From contig JBHYFN010000016.1 of NCBI GenBank assembly GCA_051859505.1, positions 13,574-77,573 of the forward strand: DNA of 64,000 nt, in the 5' to 3' direction. How positions within the stretch are numbered: the stretch's first letter is position 1; every line of letters begins with the position of its first letter. The DNA is from JAFIEN01 sp051859505 (GTDB lineage: Bacteria; Pseudomonadota; Alphaproteobacteria; Rhodobacterales; Rhodobacteraceae). Under the pieces are notes generated by a model. That model saw nothing but the letters and a program-made list of their open reading frames with translations. It was not told where the DNA came from and made no database searches. Made by a program: the position numbers and the translations under genes. Below are positions 1 through 8,707 of this stretch, one piece after another.

Positions 1-525
1 CGTATTGGGCGTGTAGCGCGGCAGGGGCAGGGTCGCGAGGATCGCCCCGGCCTCGTCCTCGGGCAGGGCGGCAAGGATCGCCTTGCCCAGCGAGGTGGCG
101 TGCCAGGGGTCGGTCTCGCCGGCCTTGCCTTCCTTGCGCATGGAATCGGGGCGGTTCAGAACCCGCACAAGGACAACATGGTCGCGCTGGCGCATGGCCA
201 GGTTGATCGACTCGCCGAACCTGCCTTGCAGGTCCAGCATGATCGGCTCGGCCAGGGTAAAGACGTCGCGGTTCTCGACGGCATGGGTGCCCAGCCGCAA
301 GAGGCCAAGTCCCAGCCGGAACAGCCCGGTGCGGTCGTGCCGTTCGACAAGGCCATGTTGCGACAGGCTGAGAAGATAGCGCAAGGCACTGGATTCGTTC
401 AGCCCCGTGGCCCGCGCCACCTGTTCAAGCGACAGTTCCGGCGCCGCCTCAAGCGCAAATAGAACCGCTGCCATGCGGTCAACCGAGTCCAGCGCGTATT
501 TCGCAGGCTCTGCCCGTCTGCCCAT
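1..525 (-). CDS. IclR-family transcriptional regulator (3' truncated by window edge)
   Basis: Only the first 175 residues lie in the window; the family is usually about 250-270 residues, so part of the C-terminal effector domain is missing. The ATG at 525 starts MGRRAEPAKYALDSVDRM. An N-terminal winged helix-turn-helix follows (residues about 10-70, including LSLEQVARATGLNESSALRYL), then the IclR ligand-binding domain begins (LAEPIMLDLQGRFGESINLA). It is transcribed divergently from the sugar-acid-type operon at 665, and a nested palindrome lies between them, so it probably controls that operon and itself. The effector is unknown; a sugar acid or its keto-deoxy product is the natural guess. 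Confidence 0.9.
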   Translation of the reverse strand, partial: MGRRAEPAKYALDSVDRMAAVLFALEAAPELSLEQVARATGLNESSALRYLLSLSQHGLVERHDRTGLFRLGLGLLRLGTHAVENRDVFTLAEPIMLDLQGRFGESINLAMRQRDHVVLVRVLNRPDSMRKEGKAGETDPWHATSLGKAILAALPEDEAGAILATLPLPRYTPNT

Positions 526-558
526 CTGCCTCTCACCATCTGCGGTTTGCGAACAGGC

Positions 559-588
559 TTGACACAAGCCCCGCGCAAACTCTAGCCT
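559..588 (+). promoter_or_regulatory. Putative sigma70-type promoter of the dehydratase operon
   Basis: A perfect TTGACA at 559-564 is followed 18 bases later by TAGCCT at 583-588. This lies just upstream of the IclR-type palindrome and about 80 bases before the dehydratase start. The -10 match is weak, so this is a moderate-confidence prediction. Confidence 0.45.
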
Positions 589-595
589 CCCCTCT

Positions 596-632
596 ATTGC
601 ACTGAAAGAAATGCAATTGCAATCAGTGCAAT
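596..632. promoter_or_regulatory. Nested palindromic operator, probable IclR-type binding site
   Basis: Perfect 10-base arms ATTGCACTGA (596-605) and TCAGTGCAAT (623-632) flank an inner perfect palindrome TGCAATTGCA (612-621). The half-site TTGCA/TGCAA therefore occurs four times in 37 bases. Its position just downstream of the predicted -10 and between the divergent regulator and operon suits repression or co-activation by the IclR protein encoded at 1-525. Confidence 0.7.
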
Positions 633-664
633 CATAGACGTGGATCCGGAAACCGAGCCCACCC

Positions 665-2383
665 ATGACCAAGCCTCCCTACCGCAGTGCCGAATGGTTC
701 GCCCGCGAGGGGAAATACGGGTTCATCCCGCGGTCCTGGATGAAGGCGCAGGGCTTCGGGCCCGAGCTTTTCGACGGCCGCCCCGTCATCGGCATCTGCA
801 ACACCTGGTCCGAGCTTGTGCCCTGCAACCGCCACCTGCGCGATCTGGCCGAGCATGTGAAACGCGGCGTCCTTCTGGCCGGAGGCTTTCCGCTGGAATT
901 TCCGGTCATGTCGCTGGGCGAGCCCTTGATGCGGCCCACGACGATGATGTTCCGCAACCTGGCCGCGATGGATGTGGAGGAAACGATCCGCGCCAATCCC
1001 ATCGACGGGGTGGTGCTGCTGGCGGGTTGCGACAAGACCACGCCCGCGCTTCTGATGGGGGCGGCAAGTTGCGACCTGCCGACGATCCTTGTCTCGGGCG
1101 GGCCGATGCTGAACGGCCGGTTCCGGGGGCGCGTGCTGGGGTCGGGCACCGATGTGTTCCGGCTGGACGAGGAATATCGCACAGGCGCGCTCGACAAGGC
1201 GGGCCTCGATGCGGCCGAGGCCGCGATGAGCCGGTCCGCCGGATCCTGCATGACCATGGGCACCGCCAGCACCATGGCCAGCATCGCCGAGGCGATGGGC
1301 ATCGCGCCCAGCCTGAACGGCGCGATCCCGGCCGCGGACAGCCGCCGTTCGGCGCTGGCGGAAACCGCCGGCAAGCGGATCGTGGATCTGGTGCGGAACG
1401 ACACCCGCATGTCGCGGATCCTGACCCGCGCCGCCTTCGAGAATGCGGTGGTCGTGACCGGGGCCATCGGTGGGTCGACGAATGCCGTCCTGCATCTGCT
1501 GGCGCTGGCCGGGCGGCTTGGCGTGCCTTTCACGCTGGACGATTGGGACAGGCTGGGCCGCGACGTGCCGTGCCTTGTCGATCTCAAGCCCTCGGGCCGG
1601 TTCCTGATGGAAGAGTTCTTCGAGGCCGGCGGCCTGCCCGTGGTGATGAAGCGGATTGCCGACCGGCTGCATCTTGACGCGGCCACGGTGGACGGCCCGA
1701 CCCTGGGCGAGGTGATCGCCCCGGCGGTGGGCCATGACGACGAGGTGATCCGGCAACCGGACAACCCGGTCACGGCGGATGGCGGTCTGGTGGTGTTGCG
1801 CGGCAACCTTGCGCCACAGGGGGCGGTGATGAAACCCTCTGCCGCCACGCCCCGCCTGATGCAGCATCGCGGCCGCGCCATCGTCTTTGCCGATGCCGAG
1901 GATTTCCGCGCCCGGATCGACGATCCCGACCTCGAGGTCGATGCAGACAGCGTGCTGGTCCTGCAGAACGCCGGCCCCCGCGGCTATCCGGGCATGCCCG
2001 AGGTGGGCAGCATGGCGATCCCGAAAAAGCTTCTGGCCCAGGGCGTGACCGATATCGTCCGGCTGTCGGATGCGCGGATGTCGGGCACGGCTTACGGGAC
2101 GGTCGTGCTGCATATCGCGCCGGAATCGGCCATTGGCGGCCCGCTTGCCCTGGTCAGGACGGGCGACATGATCCGGCTGGATGTCGCCGCCCGGCAGCTC
2201 GAGCTCGAGGTGGACGCGGCCGAGATGGCAGAGCGGCGGGCCGCATGGGTGGCACCCGCGCCGCATCACGACCGGGGCTACGGGCGCATCTTCCTTGACC
2301 ATGTCCAGCAGGCCGACCGGGGCGCCGATTTCGATGTTCTTGTCGGCGGCAGCGGGACGCCGCCTTCCAAGGTTTCCTTCTAG
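665..2383 (+). CDS. IlvD/Edd-family dehydratase, probably acting on a sugar acid
   Basis: The protein has 572 residues, normal for the IlvD/Edd family of Fe-S dependent dehydratases, which convert dihydroxy acids or aldonic acids to 2-keto-3-deoxy acids. Family motifs are visible: GICNTWSELVPCN near residues 44-56 (cluster cysteine), LAGCDKTTPALLMGA near 120 and GSCMTMGTASTM near 195. The best resemblance is to the arabonate/xylonate dehydratase branch rather than biosynthetic IlvD, and the context (RraA-family protein, ribose-type transporter, amidohydrolase, IclR regulator) supports catabolism of an imported sugar acid or lactone. The exact substrate cannot be read from the sequence. Confidence 0.88.
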   Translation: MTKPPYRSAEWFAREGKYGFIPRSWMKAQGFGPELFDGRPVIGICNTWSELVPCNRHLRDLAEHVKRGVLLAGGFPLEFPVMSLGEPLMRPTTMMFRNLAAMDVEETIRANPIDGVVLLAGCDKTTPALLMGAASCDLPTILVSGGPMLNGRFRGRVLGSGTDVFRLDEEYRTGALDKAGLDAAEAAMSRSAGSCMTMGTASTMASIAEAMGIAPSLNGAIPAADSRRSALAETAGKRIVDLVRNDTRMSRILTRAAFENAVVVTGAIGGSTNAVLHLLALAGRLGVPFTLDDWDRLGRDVPCLVDLKPSGRFLMEEFFEAGGLPVVMKRIADRLHLDAATVDGPTLGEVIAPAVGHDDEVIRQPDNPVTADGGLVVLRGNLAPQGAVMKPSAATPRLMQHRGRAIVFADAEDFRARIDDPDLEVDADSVLVLQNAGPRGYPGMPEVGSMAIPKKLLAQGVTDIVRLSDARMSGTAYGTVVLHIAPESAIGGPLALVRTGDMIRLDVAARQLELEVDAAEMAERRAAWVAPAPHHDRGYGRIFLDHVQQADRGADFDVLVGGSGTPPSKVSF

Positions 2384-2398
2384 ACGAAAGGCCTGCCG

Positions 2399-3079
2399 AT
2401 GTTCCAACCCTTCACCCCGCGGACGAACCCGCCGCTGCCCGAAAGCTGGGACGAGCTGTTCACCGGCCTTCTGTCCGACGCGCTTGACGCGGTCGGGCTG
2501 ACCGAGCAGGCGATGCATCCCGGCATCCGGCCGCTGGACGACAGTCTCAAGCTGTGCGCCCGCGCCCGGACCGGGCTGTATGCCGAGGCAGGATATGTCC
2601 CGCCCGGCGCGAACCCCTACGAGCTTGAGATCGCGCTTGTCGATGACCTCAAGCCCGGCGATGTGGCGGTCTTTGCCTGCGGCGGGTCGCAGCGGATCGC
2701 GCCCTGGGGCAGCCTTCTGTCCACCGCGGCGCGGGCGCGGGGGGCGGCGGGTTGCGTGACCGACGGTTTCGTGCGCGACACGCTTGAAATCCGCGAGATG
2801 AGGATGCCGGTCTTTTCCGGCGGCATCGCGCCCTTGGACAGCAAGGGCCGCGGCCAGATAGTGGCGACCGATGTGCCGATCCTCTGCGGGGGCGTGCGCA
2901 TCTCGCCCGGCGATCTGGTCTTTGGCGATGCCGACGGGCTGGTCGTCATCCCGCAAGAGGCCGAGGCCGAGGTTCTGCGCGTCGCCTTCGAGAAGATCCG
3001 CAGCGAGCGCCATTCGATGCGCGAGCTGAAGGCCGGCACGCTTCTGCGCGACGTCTATGCAAAATACGGGGTTCTCTGA
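2399..3079 (+). CDS. RraA-family protein (aldolase/decarboxylase-like)
   Basis: A 226-residue member of the RraA/HMG-aldolase family. The family signature WGSLLSTAARARGAAGCVTD followed by GFVRD carries the conserved Gly, Asp and Arg of the metal and substrate site. Catalytic members cleave 4-hydroxy-4-methyl-2-oxoglutarate or decarboxylate oxaloacetate; others inhibit RNase E. It starts 15 bases after the dehydratase and its stop overlaps the permease start (TGATG), so it is translationally linked to a catabolic operon. A role in cleaving the dehydratase product is an inference. Confidence 0.82.
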   Translation: MFQPFTPRTNPPLPESWDELFTGLLSDALDAVGLTEQAMHPGIRPLDDSLKLCARARTGLYAEAGYVPPGANPYELEIALVDDLKPGDVAVFACGGSQRIAPWGSLLSTAARARGAAGCVTDGFVRDTLEIREMRMPVFSGGIAPLDSKGRGQIVATDVPILCGGVRISPGDLVFGDADGLVVIPQEAEAEVLRVAFEKIRSERHSMRELKAGTLLRDVYAKYGVL

Positions 3080-4101
3080 TGGCGGGTGCCCGGCAGGCGG
3101 CCAAGCCCGGAGGACTGGCGCGATTCCTTGCGCTGGAAGGCGTGCCCATCGCCATCGTCTTTGCCGTGCTGATCGGCCTTTTCGTGATCACCGCGCCGGG
3201 GGCCTTCACCGGCTACCGCATCTACATGAGCTTCATGGCCACGGTGCCGCCGCCGATGATCGTGGCGCTGGGTCTGACGCTTGTCGTTGTCGCGGGCGAG
3301 ATCGACCTGTCCTTTCCGGCGGTGATCGCCTTCGCCTCCTACGTCTTTTGCCTGCTGTTCAAGGAATACGACCTGACCTTCGTGGCCTTTGGTGCCGCGA
3401 TCCTTGCGGGCGTGGTGATGGGGCTGATCAACGGGCTGGTCATCACCAAGCTGGGGATGCCCTCGCTGATCGCGACGCTGGCGATGCTGTTCGTCTGGGG
3501 CGGCTTCGTCACCGTGGTCTCGGGCGGCATCTCGCTGGCGATCCCGACGGTGCGGGGCACGGCGATCCACACGATCTTTGCCGGCCGGATCGGCGTCTTT
3601 CCGGTGCAGTTCCTTTGGGCCATCGGCACGGCGGTGGCGGTCTGGTTCCTGCTGAACCGGCACCGTTTCGGCGAAAGCCTGCTTTTCATCGGCGACAGCC
3701 TCAAGGTCGCGCGCGTGGTCGGCATCGCCACGGACCGCGAGAAGATCAAGCTTTTCACCCTCATGGGGGGCCTGTCGGCCTTCGCGGGAGTGCTGCTCAG
3801 CCTCGAGACGGGCACCTACTTCTCGCAGGCGGGGATGGGCTACCTGCTGATCGTCGTCGCCTCGGTATTCATCGGCGGCACCTCGATCTTCGGCGGCTCG
3901 GGCAAGGTGATCGGCACGGTCTTCGGCGCGCTCATCGTCGCGGTGATCGAGGCGGGGCTGGTCGCCAGCGGCATCCAGGGCTTCTGGACGCGCTTCTACA
4001 TCGGCGTGGTCTTCATCGTGGCCGTCACGATGAACACGGCAATCGAGGACCCCGACAAGGTCCCGCTACTGCGCGACCTGCGCGCATTCACACGGAACTG
4101 A
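3079..4101 (+). CDS. Ribose-type ABC transporter permease (RbsC-like)
   Basis: A 340-residue hydrophobic protein of the BPD_transp_2 (RbsC/XylH) family with 8-10 predicted membrane segments. It contains the family patterns LVVVAGEIDLSF near residue 73 and VIGGTSIFGGSGKVIGTV near 265 (read here as IGGTSIFGGSGK). It overlaps the RraA-family stop by one base and is followed 25 bases later by the binding protein. With the proteins at 4127 and 5159 it forms a sugar-type importer for the substrate of the dehydratase pathway. Confidence 0.9.
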   Translation: MAGARQAAKPGGLARFLALEGVPIAIVFAVLIGLFVITAPGAFTGYRIYMSFMATVPPPMIVALGLTLVVVAGEIDLSFPAVIAFASYVFCLLFKEYDLTFVAFGAAILAGVVMGLINGLVITKLGMPSLIATLAMLFVWGGFVTVVSGGISLAIPTVRGTAIHTIFAGRIGVFPVQFLWAIGTAVAVWFLLNRHRFGESLLFIGDSLKVARVVGIATDREKIKLFTLMGGLSAFAGVLLSLETGTYFSQAGMGYLLIVVASVFIGGTSIFGGSGKVIGTVFGALIVAVIEAGLVASGIQGFWTRFYIGVVFIVAVTMNTAIEDPDKVPLLRDLRAFTRN

Positions 4102-4126
4102 CGTTCCAACAGAGGAGTAAGGCCCG

Positions 4127-5101
4127 ATGAAAAGACTGCTTGCGACACTGGCCGCGGCCGCGTTTTCGGTCAGCGCGCTGACAACGGCCGCCACGGCGCA
4201 GGAACCCGTGGACAGCGGCATGACCATCTATTTCCAGATGGGCGGAAATCCCGGCGACGCGGCCACCCTTGCCCGCGAGCTTGGCGCAAGGGATGCGGCA
4301 CGCATCCTCAACGTCACGCTGATCGAACAGCATTCGGGCTGGGATCCGCAGCGCATGGTCGTTCAGGCGAACGAGGCGCTGGCCGCCCAGCCGGACGCCA
4401 TCGTCGTGATGGGCCACGCCGGAACCGATGCGATGCAGGTCTTTCTGGACCGCGCCGCCGATGACGGCATCGTCGTGATCGTCAACAACAACGCCCTGCC
4501 CGGAACCGGGCTAAGCTACTTCGGCCTCGACAATTACGGGGCGGGGCGCAACCTGGCCTCGCTCACCATCCAGAACGGCAATCTTTCGGCGGGCGACAGT
4601 GTCGTCGTCTACGGCGCCTTCATCGAAGGCGCCCCCGGCTTTGACGTGGCCAAGGGCACGACCGATGTGCTGGACGAGGCGGGCATCAGCTACGACACCC
4701 TGCAATGGTCGAACGAGGCGGTGCTTGACCCGGCATTGTCGGTTCCCGTCCTGATCGCCTATCTCGAGACCAATCCCGACACCAAGGCGATCATCGTGCC
4801 CGGCCATGGCGGCATCACCGCCGTTCTGGACCGTGTCCTGCGCGATGCCGGCAAGGCCCCGGGCGAGATCACGACCTCGGGCTTCGACATCTCGCCCGCC
4901 GCGATCGAGGGGGTGAAGGATGGCTACATCACCGTCGTCCTTGACCAGCAGCCCTATCTGCAGGGCTTCATGCCCGTGGTCGCGGCCGTGCTTGAAGCGA
5001 AATACGGCATCGCCGGTCTGGACCTGAACACCGGCGGCGGCTTCCTGACCCAGTCGAATGTCGAAGCGCTCGAGGCGCTGATCGCCACCGGCATCCGCTG
5101 A
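4127..5101 (+). CDS. Periplasmic sugar-type binding protein (Peripla_BP_4, RbsB-like)
   Basis: A 324-residue protein with a clear N-terminal signal peptide (MKRLLATLAAAAFSVSAL, cleavage near ATAQE) and the two-lobed periplasmic-binding fold of ribose/galactose-type SBPs. A strong ribosome-binding site (AGAGGAG) precedes the ATG. The ligand is unknown, but the operon suggests a sugar acid or lactone. A 12-bp perfect hairpin sits directly after the stop codon, probably protecting this transcript or reducing read-through into the ATPase gene. Confidence 0.88.
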   Translation: MKRLLATLAAAAFSVSALTTAATAQEPVDSGMTIYFQMGGNPGDAATLARELGARDAARILNVTLIEQHSGWDPQRMVVQANEALAAQPDAIVVMGHAGTDAMQVFLDRAADDGIVVIVNNNALPGTGLSYFGLDNYGAGRNLASLTIQNGNLSAGDSVVVYGAFIEGAPGFDVAKGTTDVLDEAGISYDTLQWSNEAVLDPALSVPVLIAYLETNPDTKAIIVPGHGGITAVLDRVLRDAGKAPGEITTSGFDISPAAIEGVKDGYITVVLDQQPYLQGFMPVVAAVLEAKYGIAGLDLNTGGGFLTQSNVEALEALIATGIR

Positions 5102-5106
5102 TCCCG

Positions 5107-5136
5107 GGCCCGGGCGGAGGAGGTTCCGCCCGGGCC
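5107..5136 (+). terminator. Perfect hairpin after the binding-protein gene
   Basis: A 12-base perfect stem (GGCCCGGGCGGA, 5107-5118, pairing with 5125-5136) has a 6-base loop and no strong T tract. It lies between the binding-protein stop and the ATPase start, a common place for mRNA-stabilising or attenuating hairpins that raise binding-protein level over the other ABC subunits. Confidence 0.65.
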
Positions 5137-5158
5137 ATTCCAACGGAGACGACTGACC

Positions 5159-5929
5159 ATGACCGCCCCCCCGATTGTCCGGCTTGAGAATGTCACGAAA
5201 AGCTATGGCAAGGTCGAAAGCCTGCGCGGTGTCACGCTTGACATCGGCGCGAACGAGATCGTGGGCCTGATCGGTGACAACGGGGCGGGGAAATCCACGC
5301 TGATCAAGGTCTTGACCGGCGTCGAGCGCCCGACCTCGGGGTCGATCTTCATCAAGGGCGAAAAGATCGACGCGGCCTCCTATTCCGTGCGCGAGGCCCA
5401 GAAGCTGAGGATCGAGACGGTCTATCAGGAATCCTCGCTGGGCGAGAAACAGCCCCTCTGGCGCAACTTCTTTGTCGGACGGCCGATCACCAACCGCTTC
5501 GGCTTCATCAACGTCAAGGCGCAGCGCGAGGCGGCCGAGCATATCATGCGCACCACCATCGGCTTTCGCGGGGTGGGGATCGACGTGAACACGCCCGTTT
5601 CGTCGCTATCGGGAGGCGAAAGGCAGGGCGTGGCCATCGGGCGGGCGATGTATTTCGAAAGCGATCTGATCGTGCTGGACGAACCCACCGTCGCCCTGGC
5701 GATCAAGGAGGTGCAGAAGGTTCTGGACTTCATCCGCTCGATCAAGGCCGGCGGGCGGACCTGCATCTATATCGAACACAACATCCACCACGTGCACGAG
5801 GTCTGCGACCGGCTGATCGTGCTGGACCGCGGGCAGGTCGCGCTCGATGTGCCGACGTCCGATTTGACCTATACCGAGCTGACCGAGTTCCTGATGTCGC
5901 TGCACGCGCCTGCGCGGAACACGGCCTGA
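5159..5929 (+). CDS. Sugar ABC transporter ATP-binding protein, single domain
   Basis: A 256-residue ATPase with Walker A GDNGAGKST (near residue 40), signature LSGGERQ, Walker B LIVLDEPT and the switch histidine in IYIEHN. Classic RbsA proteins are fused tandem ATPases of about 500 residues; this is the single-domain version seen in some ribose-type importers, which would act as a homodimer. An RBS (GGAG) lies before the ATG, after the hairpin that follows the binding-protein gene. Confidence 0.9.
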   Translation: MTAPPIVRLENVTKSYGKVESLRGVTLDIGANEIVGLIGDNGAGKSTLIKVLTGVERPTSGSIFIKGEKIDAASYSVREAQKLRIETVYQESSLGEKQPLWRNFFVGRPITNRFGFINVKAQREAAEHIMRTTIGFRGVGIDVNTPVSSLSGGERQGVAIGRAMYFESDLIVLDEPTVALAIKEVQKVLDFIRSIKAGGRTCIYIEHNIHHVHEVCDRLIVLDRGQVALDVPTSDLTYTELTEFLMSLHAPARNTA

Positions 5930-5946
5930 TCCCCTGACCACGAAAG

Positions 5947-6828
5947 ATGCCCGCCATGACAGCCCGCGCCCGCTGCGATTGCCACGTCAACATCTGGAAC
6001 GACGAGGATGTGCTGCCCCTCTATCACCAGCAGCAGGCCCGCATCCGCAAGGGCGAGGTTGCGCCCAAGTCGGATGCCGAGACGCTGTTTGCCGAGATGG
6101 CCGATGTCGAAAAGGCCATCGTCTTTGCCATCGGCTACGGCGACAGTGTCGGCATCCAGAGCAGCGACGAGACGACGGCCGCCTGCGTGGCGAAATATCC
6201 CGACAAGTTCGTGGGCTTCGCCTATGTCGACCCCCGCCGCCCCGACTGCCTGGAGCGGCTGGAACATGCCCACAAGAGCCTTGGCCTGAAGGGCGTGAAG
6301 TTCGGGCCGATCTACAACGGCGTCGCGCTGTCGGACCCGCGGCTTGACCCGGTTTACCGCTATTGCCAGGCCAATGACCTGCCGCTCACGATGCATATGG
6401 GCACGACCTTCGCCCGCAACGCCCCCATCGACATGGGCCGCGCGCTGCATGTCGAACCCGTTGCCCTGCGCTATCCCGACCTGACGATGATCCTGGCCCA
6501 TATGGGCCATCCCTGGCACGAGGATGCCATCGTCGTCGCCCGCAAGCAGCCGCGGGTCTTCCTCGAGGTCTCGGCCCTGTTCTACCGGCCCTGGCAATAC
6601 TACAACACGCTGATCTGCGCGCAGGAATACAAGGTCATCGACAAGATCTACTTCGGCACGGATTTCCCCTTCGCCCGCGTGGACGAGTCGGTCGAGGGCC
6701 TCTTGCGGATCAACGATCAGCTCGAGGGGACAAGGCTGCCCCGCGTGAGCGACGAGACGATGCAGGCCATCCTGCAATCCGACCCGCTGTCCGACTGGTG
6801 GCAGGGGGACGGGCCGCTGGCGGCGTGA
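5947..6828 (+). CDS. Amidohydrolase family protein (Amidohydro_2 TIM barrel)
   Basis: A 293-residue metal-dependent hydrolase-like barrel. Metal-ligand-type motifs are visible: CDCHVNIW near the N-terminus (H-x-N instead of the usual H-x-H), MHMGTTF, LAHMGHPW and FGTDFPF (catalytic Asp). Members of this group act as lactonases, decarboxylases or amidohydrolases. As the last gene of the sugar-acid-type operon it may open a lactone before dehydration (inference). An alternative start lies three codons downstream (5956). Confidence 0.8.
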   Translation: MPAMTARARCDCHVNIWNDEDVLPLYHQQQARIRKGEVAPKSDAETLFAEMADVEKAIVFAIGYGDSVGIQSSDETTAACVAKYPDKFVGFAYVDPRRPDCLERLEHAHKSLGLKGVKFGPIYNGVALSDPRLDPVYRYCQANDLPLTMHMGTTFARNAPIDMGRALHVEPVALRYPDLTMILAHMGHPWHEDAIVVARKQPRVFLEVSALFYRPWQYYNTLICAQEYKVIDKIYFGTDFPFARVDESVEGLLRINDQLEGTRLPRVSDETMQAILQSDPLSDWWQGDGPLAA

Positions 6829-6844
6829 AGGGCCGGGCCCTGCC

Positions 6845-8707
6845 CTACCAGACCACCGGATGCGTCTCGCCCGTTGCGACATTGACAAAGCCCTGCGGCG
6901 CAAGCGGCGATGGCGCCACCAGAACCCAGCGCCAGGGCGCGCAGGTCAGCGTGGCAAAGGCGAGGCGTTCGGGAAAGCCGGGATACCAGTGGCGGGTGAA
7001 GCTGGGTTCGTACAGCCAGTCGATATCCTCGGCCGCCGCATAAAGCGCCTGCATCTCGGTATCCAGCGCCTCGGCGGGCCGCGCGGTCATCAGCCCGCCC
7101 ACCTCGTAGCGTACGGTCGCGGCAAGGGCGCCGCGCTTGACCAGCGCCCAGCCGCCGTGGATGTCGCGCAGCGCGTTGACGGCCTCTGCCATGGCTGCAT
7201 CGGACGATCCCGTCACCCAGATGTTGTGCTTGTCATGGCCAAGCGAGGCGGCAAGCGCCGTATCCGGGTCGCGCGGGCCGGTGCCAAGCCAGAACATCGC
7301 CGCCGTCTTCCCCTCGCCCGAGAAGCGGTCGACGATGGCGAATTTGGTCACGTTGCGGTCCGGGTCGCGCTGGACCGCGCCGTCGCGGACTGGCAGTTCC
7401 ATCGTGATGAAATCGTCGTTCCAGTGGAACGGGCGCAGGAGCGCGGCTTGTGCGGTGGCCGCGTCACGCGGGGCGGGGATGGCGAAATCCTGCGCCGTGA
7501 CGGGCCGGTCGATGCGGACCGTGTCGGTCGCCCAGGCGGGCCAGTCGATCCGGGGCAGCGCGCCGGTATAGCGCGGCCCGTCCGAGACCTGTTCGCCATC
7601 CGCCCAGACCTCGGCGATCTCGAGGCTCTCCACATCGCTCAGCAGCACCAGATCGGCAAAGCGCCCCGGCGCGATGGAGCCGACCCAGGCCCCCAGCCGC
7701 ATATGGCGGGCGGGGTTCAGCGTGACCATCTGGATCGCGATTTCCGGCGCAAGCCCCGCGCCGATCGCCTGCCGGACATTGTGGTCCGTCGCCCCCAGCT
7801 TCAGCGTGTTGCTGGCAGACCGGTCATCGGTGCAGAGCGCAAGCTGGCTCCAGTCCGCGATCCCGGCCTGCAAGAGCCCCGCGACAAGGGCGGGCGTCGC
7901 ATGGGGGCGCAGTTGCACGAACAGGCCGCGGGCAAGCTTGTCCAGCACCTCCTCGACCGCGCCCGCCTCGTGGTCCGAGGCGATGCCGGTGGCGGCGAAG
8001 GCGTTGATCTCATGCACTTCCACCAGCCCCGCGGCATGGCCCTCGACCACGCCGCGGGCGGCGAAGGTGGCGCGGATCATGCCCCAAAGGCGGTCGTGCG
8101 AGGGATTCTCGGGGTTCCAGACGGCGGGCCAGTCCATCACCTCGTCCAGCCCGGGCACCATCGGATTGGCCATGAAGCCCTGCTGTTCTGCCTCGCCATA
8201 ATGCCCGCCGCCCCATTCCCATGCGGTGGGCGGCACGGCAGAACCGGGAAGGGGAAAGATCTTCAGCGGCGATCCCGCCAGCCGCGCGGTCAGCCAGAAA
8301 TCGAGGTTCCGTTCGCCGTTGACGTTCGAGAATTCGTGGCTCGCCTCGCAGGTCCAGGTGCAGCCACGGGGCAGGACAAGCTCCGCCTCGTATTCCGGGG
8401 TCAGGTGGGTGGATTCGATATGCTTGTGCACCTCGCCAAAGCCCGGCACGGCAGAGAAGGGCCGCTCGATCCGTTCCGCCACCTCGCCCCGATAGGTGCC
8501 GGCGGGCCCGGTCCAGGCGATGCGGCGGCCCGAGATGACGATCTCCTGATCCTCGAGCCAGCAGCGGGTGTTCACGTCCAGCAGACGCGCCACGCGGATC
8601 GCCTTCGTCGCGGGCCGCTTGCCCAGCGCCACAAGCGTCAGGTGCTGGCGCAGGCGCACCTCGTCATCGGGCTGGATCAGCAGGTCGTCGGGAAGCGAAC
8701 AGTCCAT
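6845..8707 (-). CDS. Adenine-deaminase-like amidohydrolase
   Basis: Translation from the ATG at 8707, which overlaps the stop of the upstream gene (TGATG), gives 620 residues; an upstream in-frame start would lie inside that gene. The protein matches the adenine deaminase (Ade) layout: an N-terminal beta domain, the metal site GEVHKHIESTHLTP, a second site ASHEFSNVNG, a middle DDR...NPARHMRLG segment and a C-terminal domain with GHDKHNIWVTG. Sequence around the metal sites departs from typical Ade (for example ASHEF rather than DPHEI), so the substrate may be a different aminopurine or related ring. Confidence 0.8.
   Translation of the reverse strand: MDCSLPDDLLIQPDDEVRLRQHLTLVALGKRPATKAIRVARLLDVNTRCWLEDQEIVISGRRIAWTGPAGTYRGEVAERIERPFSAVPGFGEVHKHIESTHLTPEYEAELVLPRGCTWTCEASHEFSNVNGERNLDFWLTARLAGSPLKIFPLPGSAVPPTAWEWGGGHYGEAEQQGFMANPMVPGLDEVMDWPAVWNPENPSHDRLWGMIRATFAARGVVEGHAAGLVEVHEINAFAATGIASDHEAGAVEEVLDKLARGLFVQLRPHATPALVAGLLQAGIADWSQLALCTDDRSASNTLKLGATDHNVRQAIGAGLAPEIAIQMVTLNPARHMRLGAWVGSIAPGRFADLVLLSDVESLEIAEVWADGEQVSDGPRYTGALPRIDWPAWATDTVRIDRPVTAQDFAIPAPRDAATAQAALLRPFHWNDDFITMELPVRDGAVQRDPDRNVTKFAIVDRFSGEGKTAAMFWLGTGPRDPDTALAASLGHDKHNIWVTGSSDAAMAEAVNALRDIHGGWALVKRGALAATVRYEVGGLMTARPAEALDTEMQALYAAAEDIDWLYEPSFTRHWYPGFPERLAFATLTCAPWRWVLVAPSPLAPQGFVNVATGETHPVVW

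Noticed and set aside
632..3013. A 793-codon minus-strand open frame opposite the dehydratase and RraA-family genes
   Set aside because: Antisense to two recognisable enzymes; composition typical of noise.
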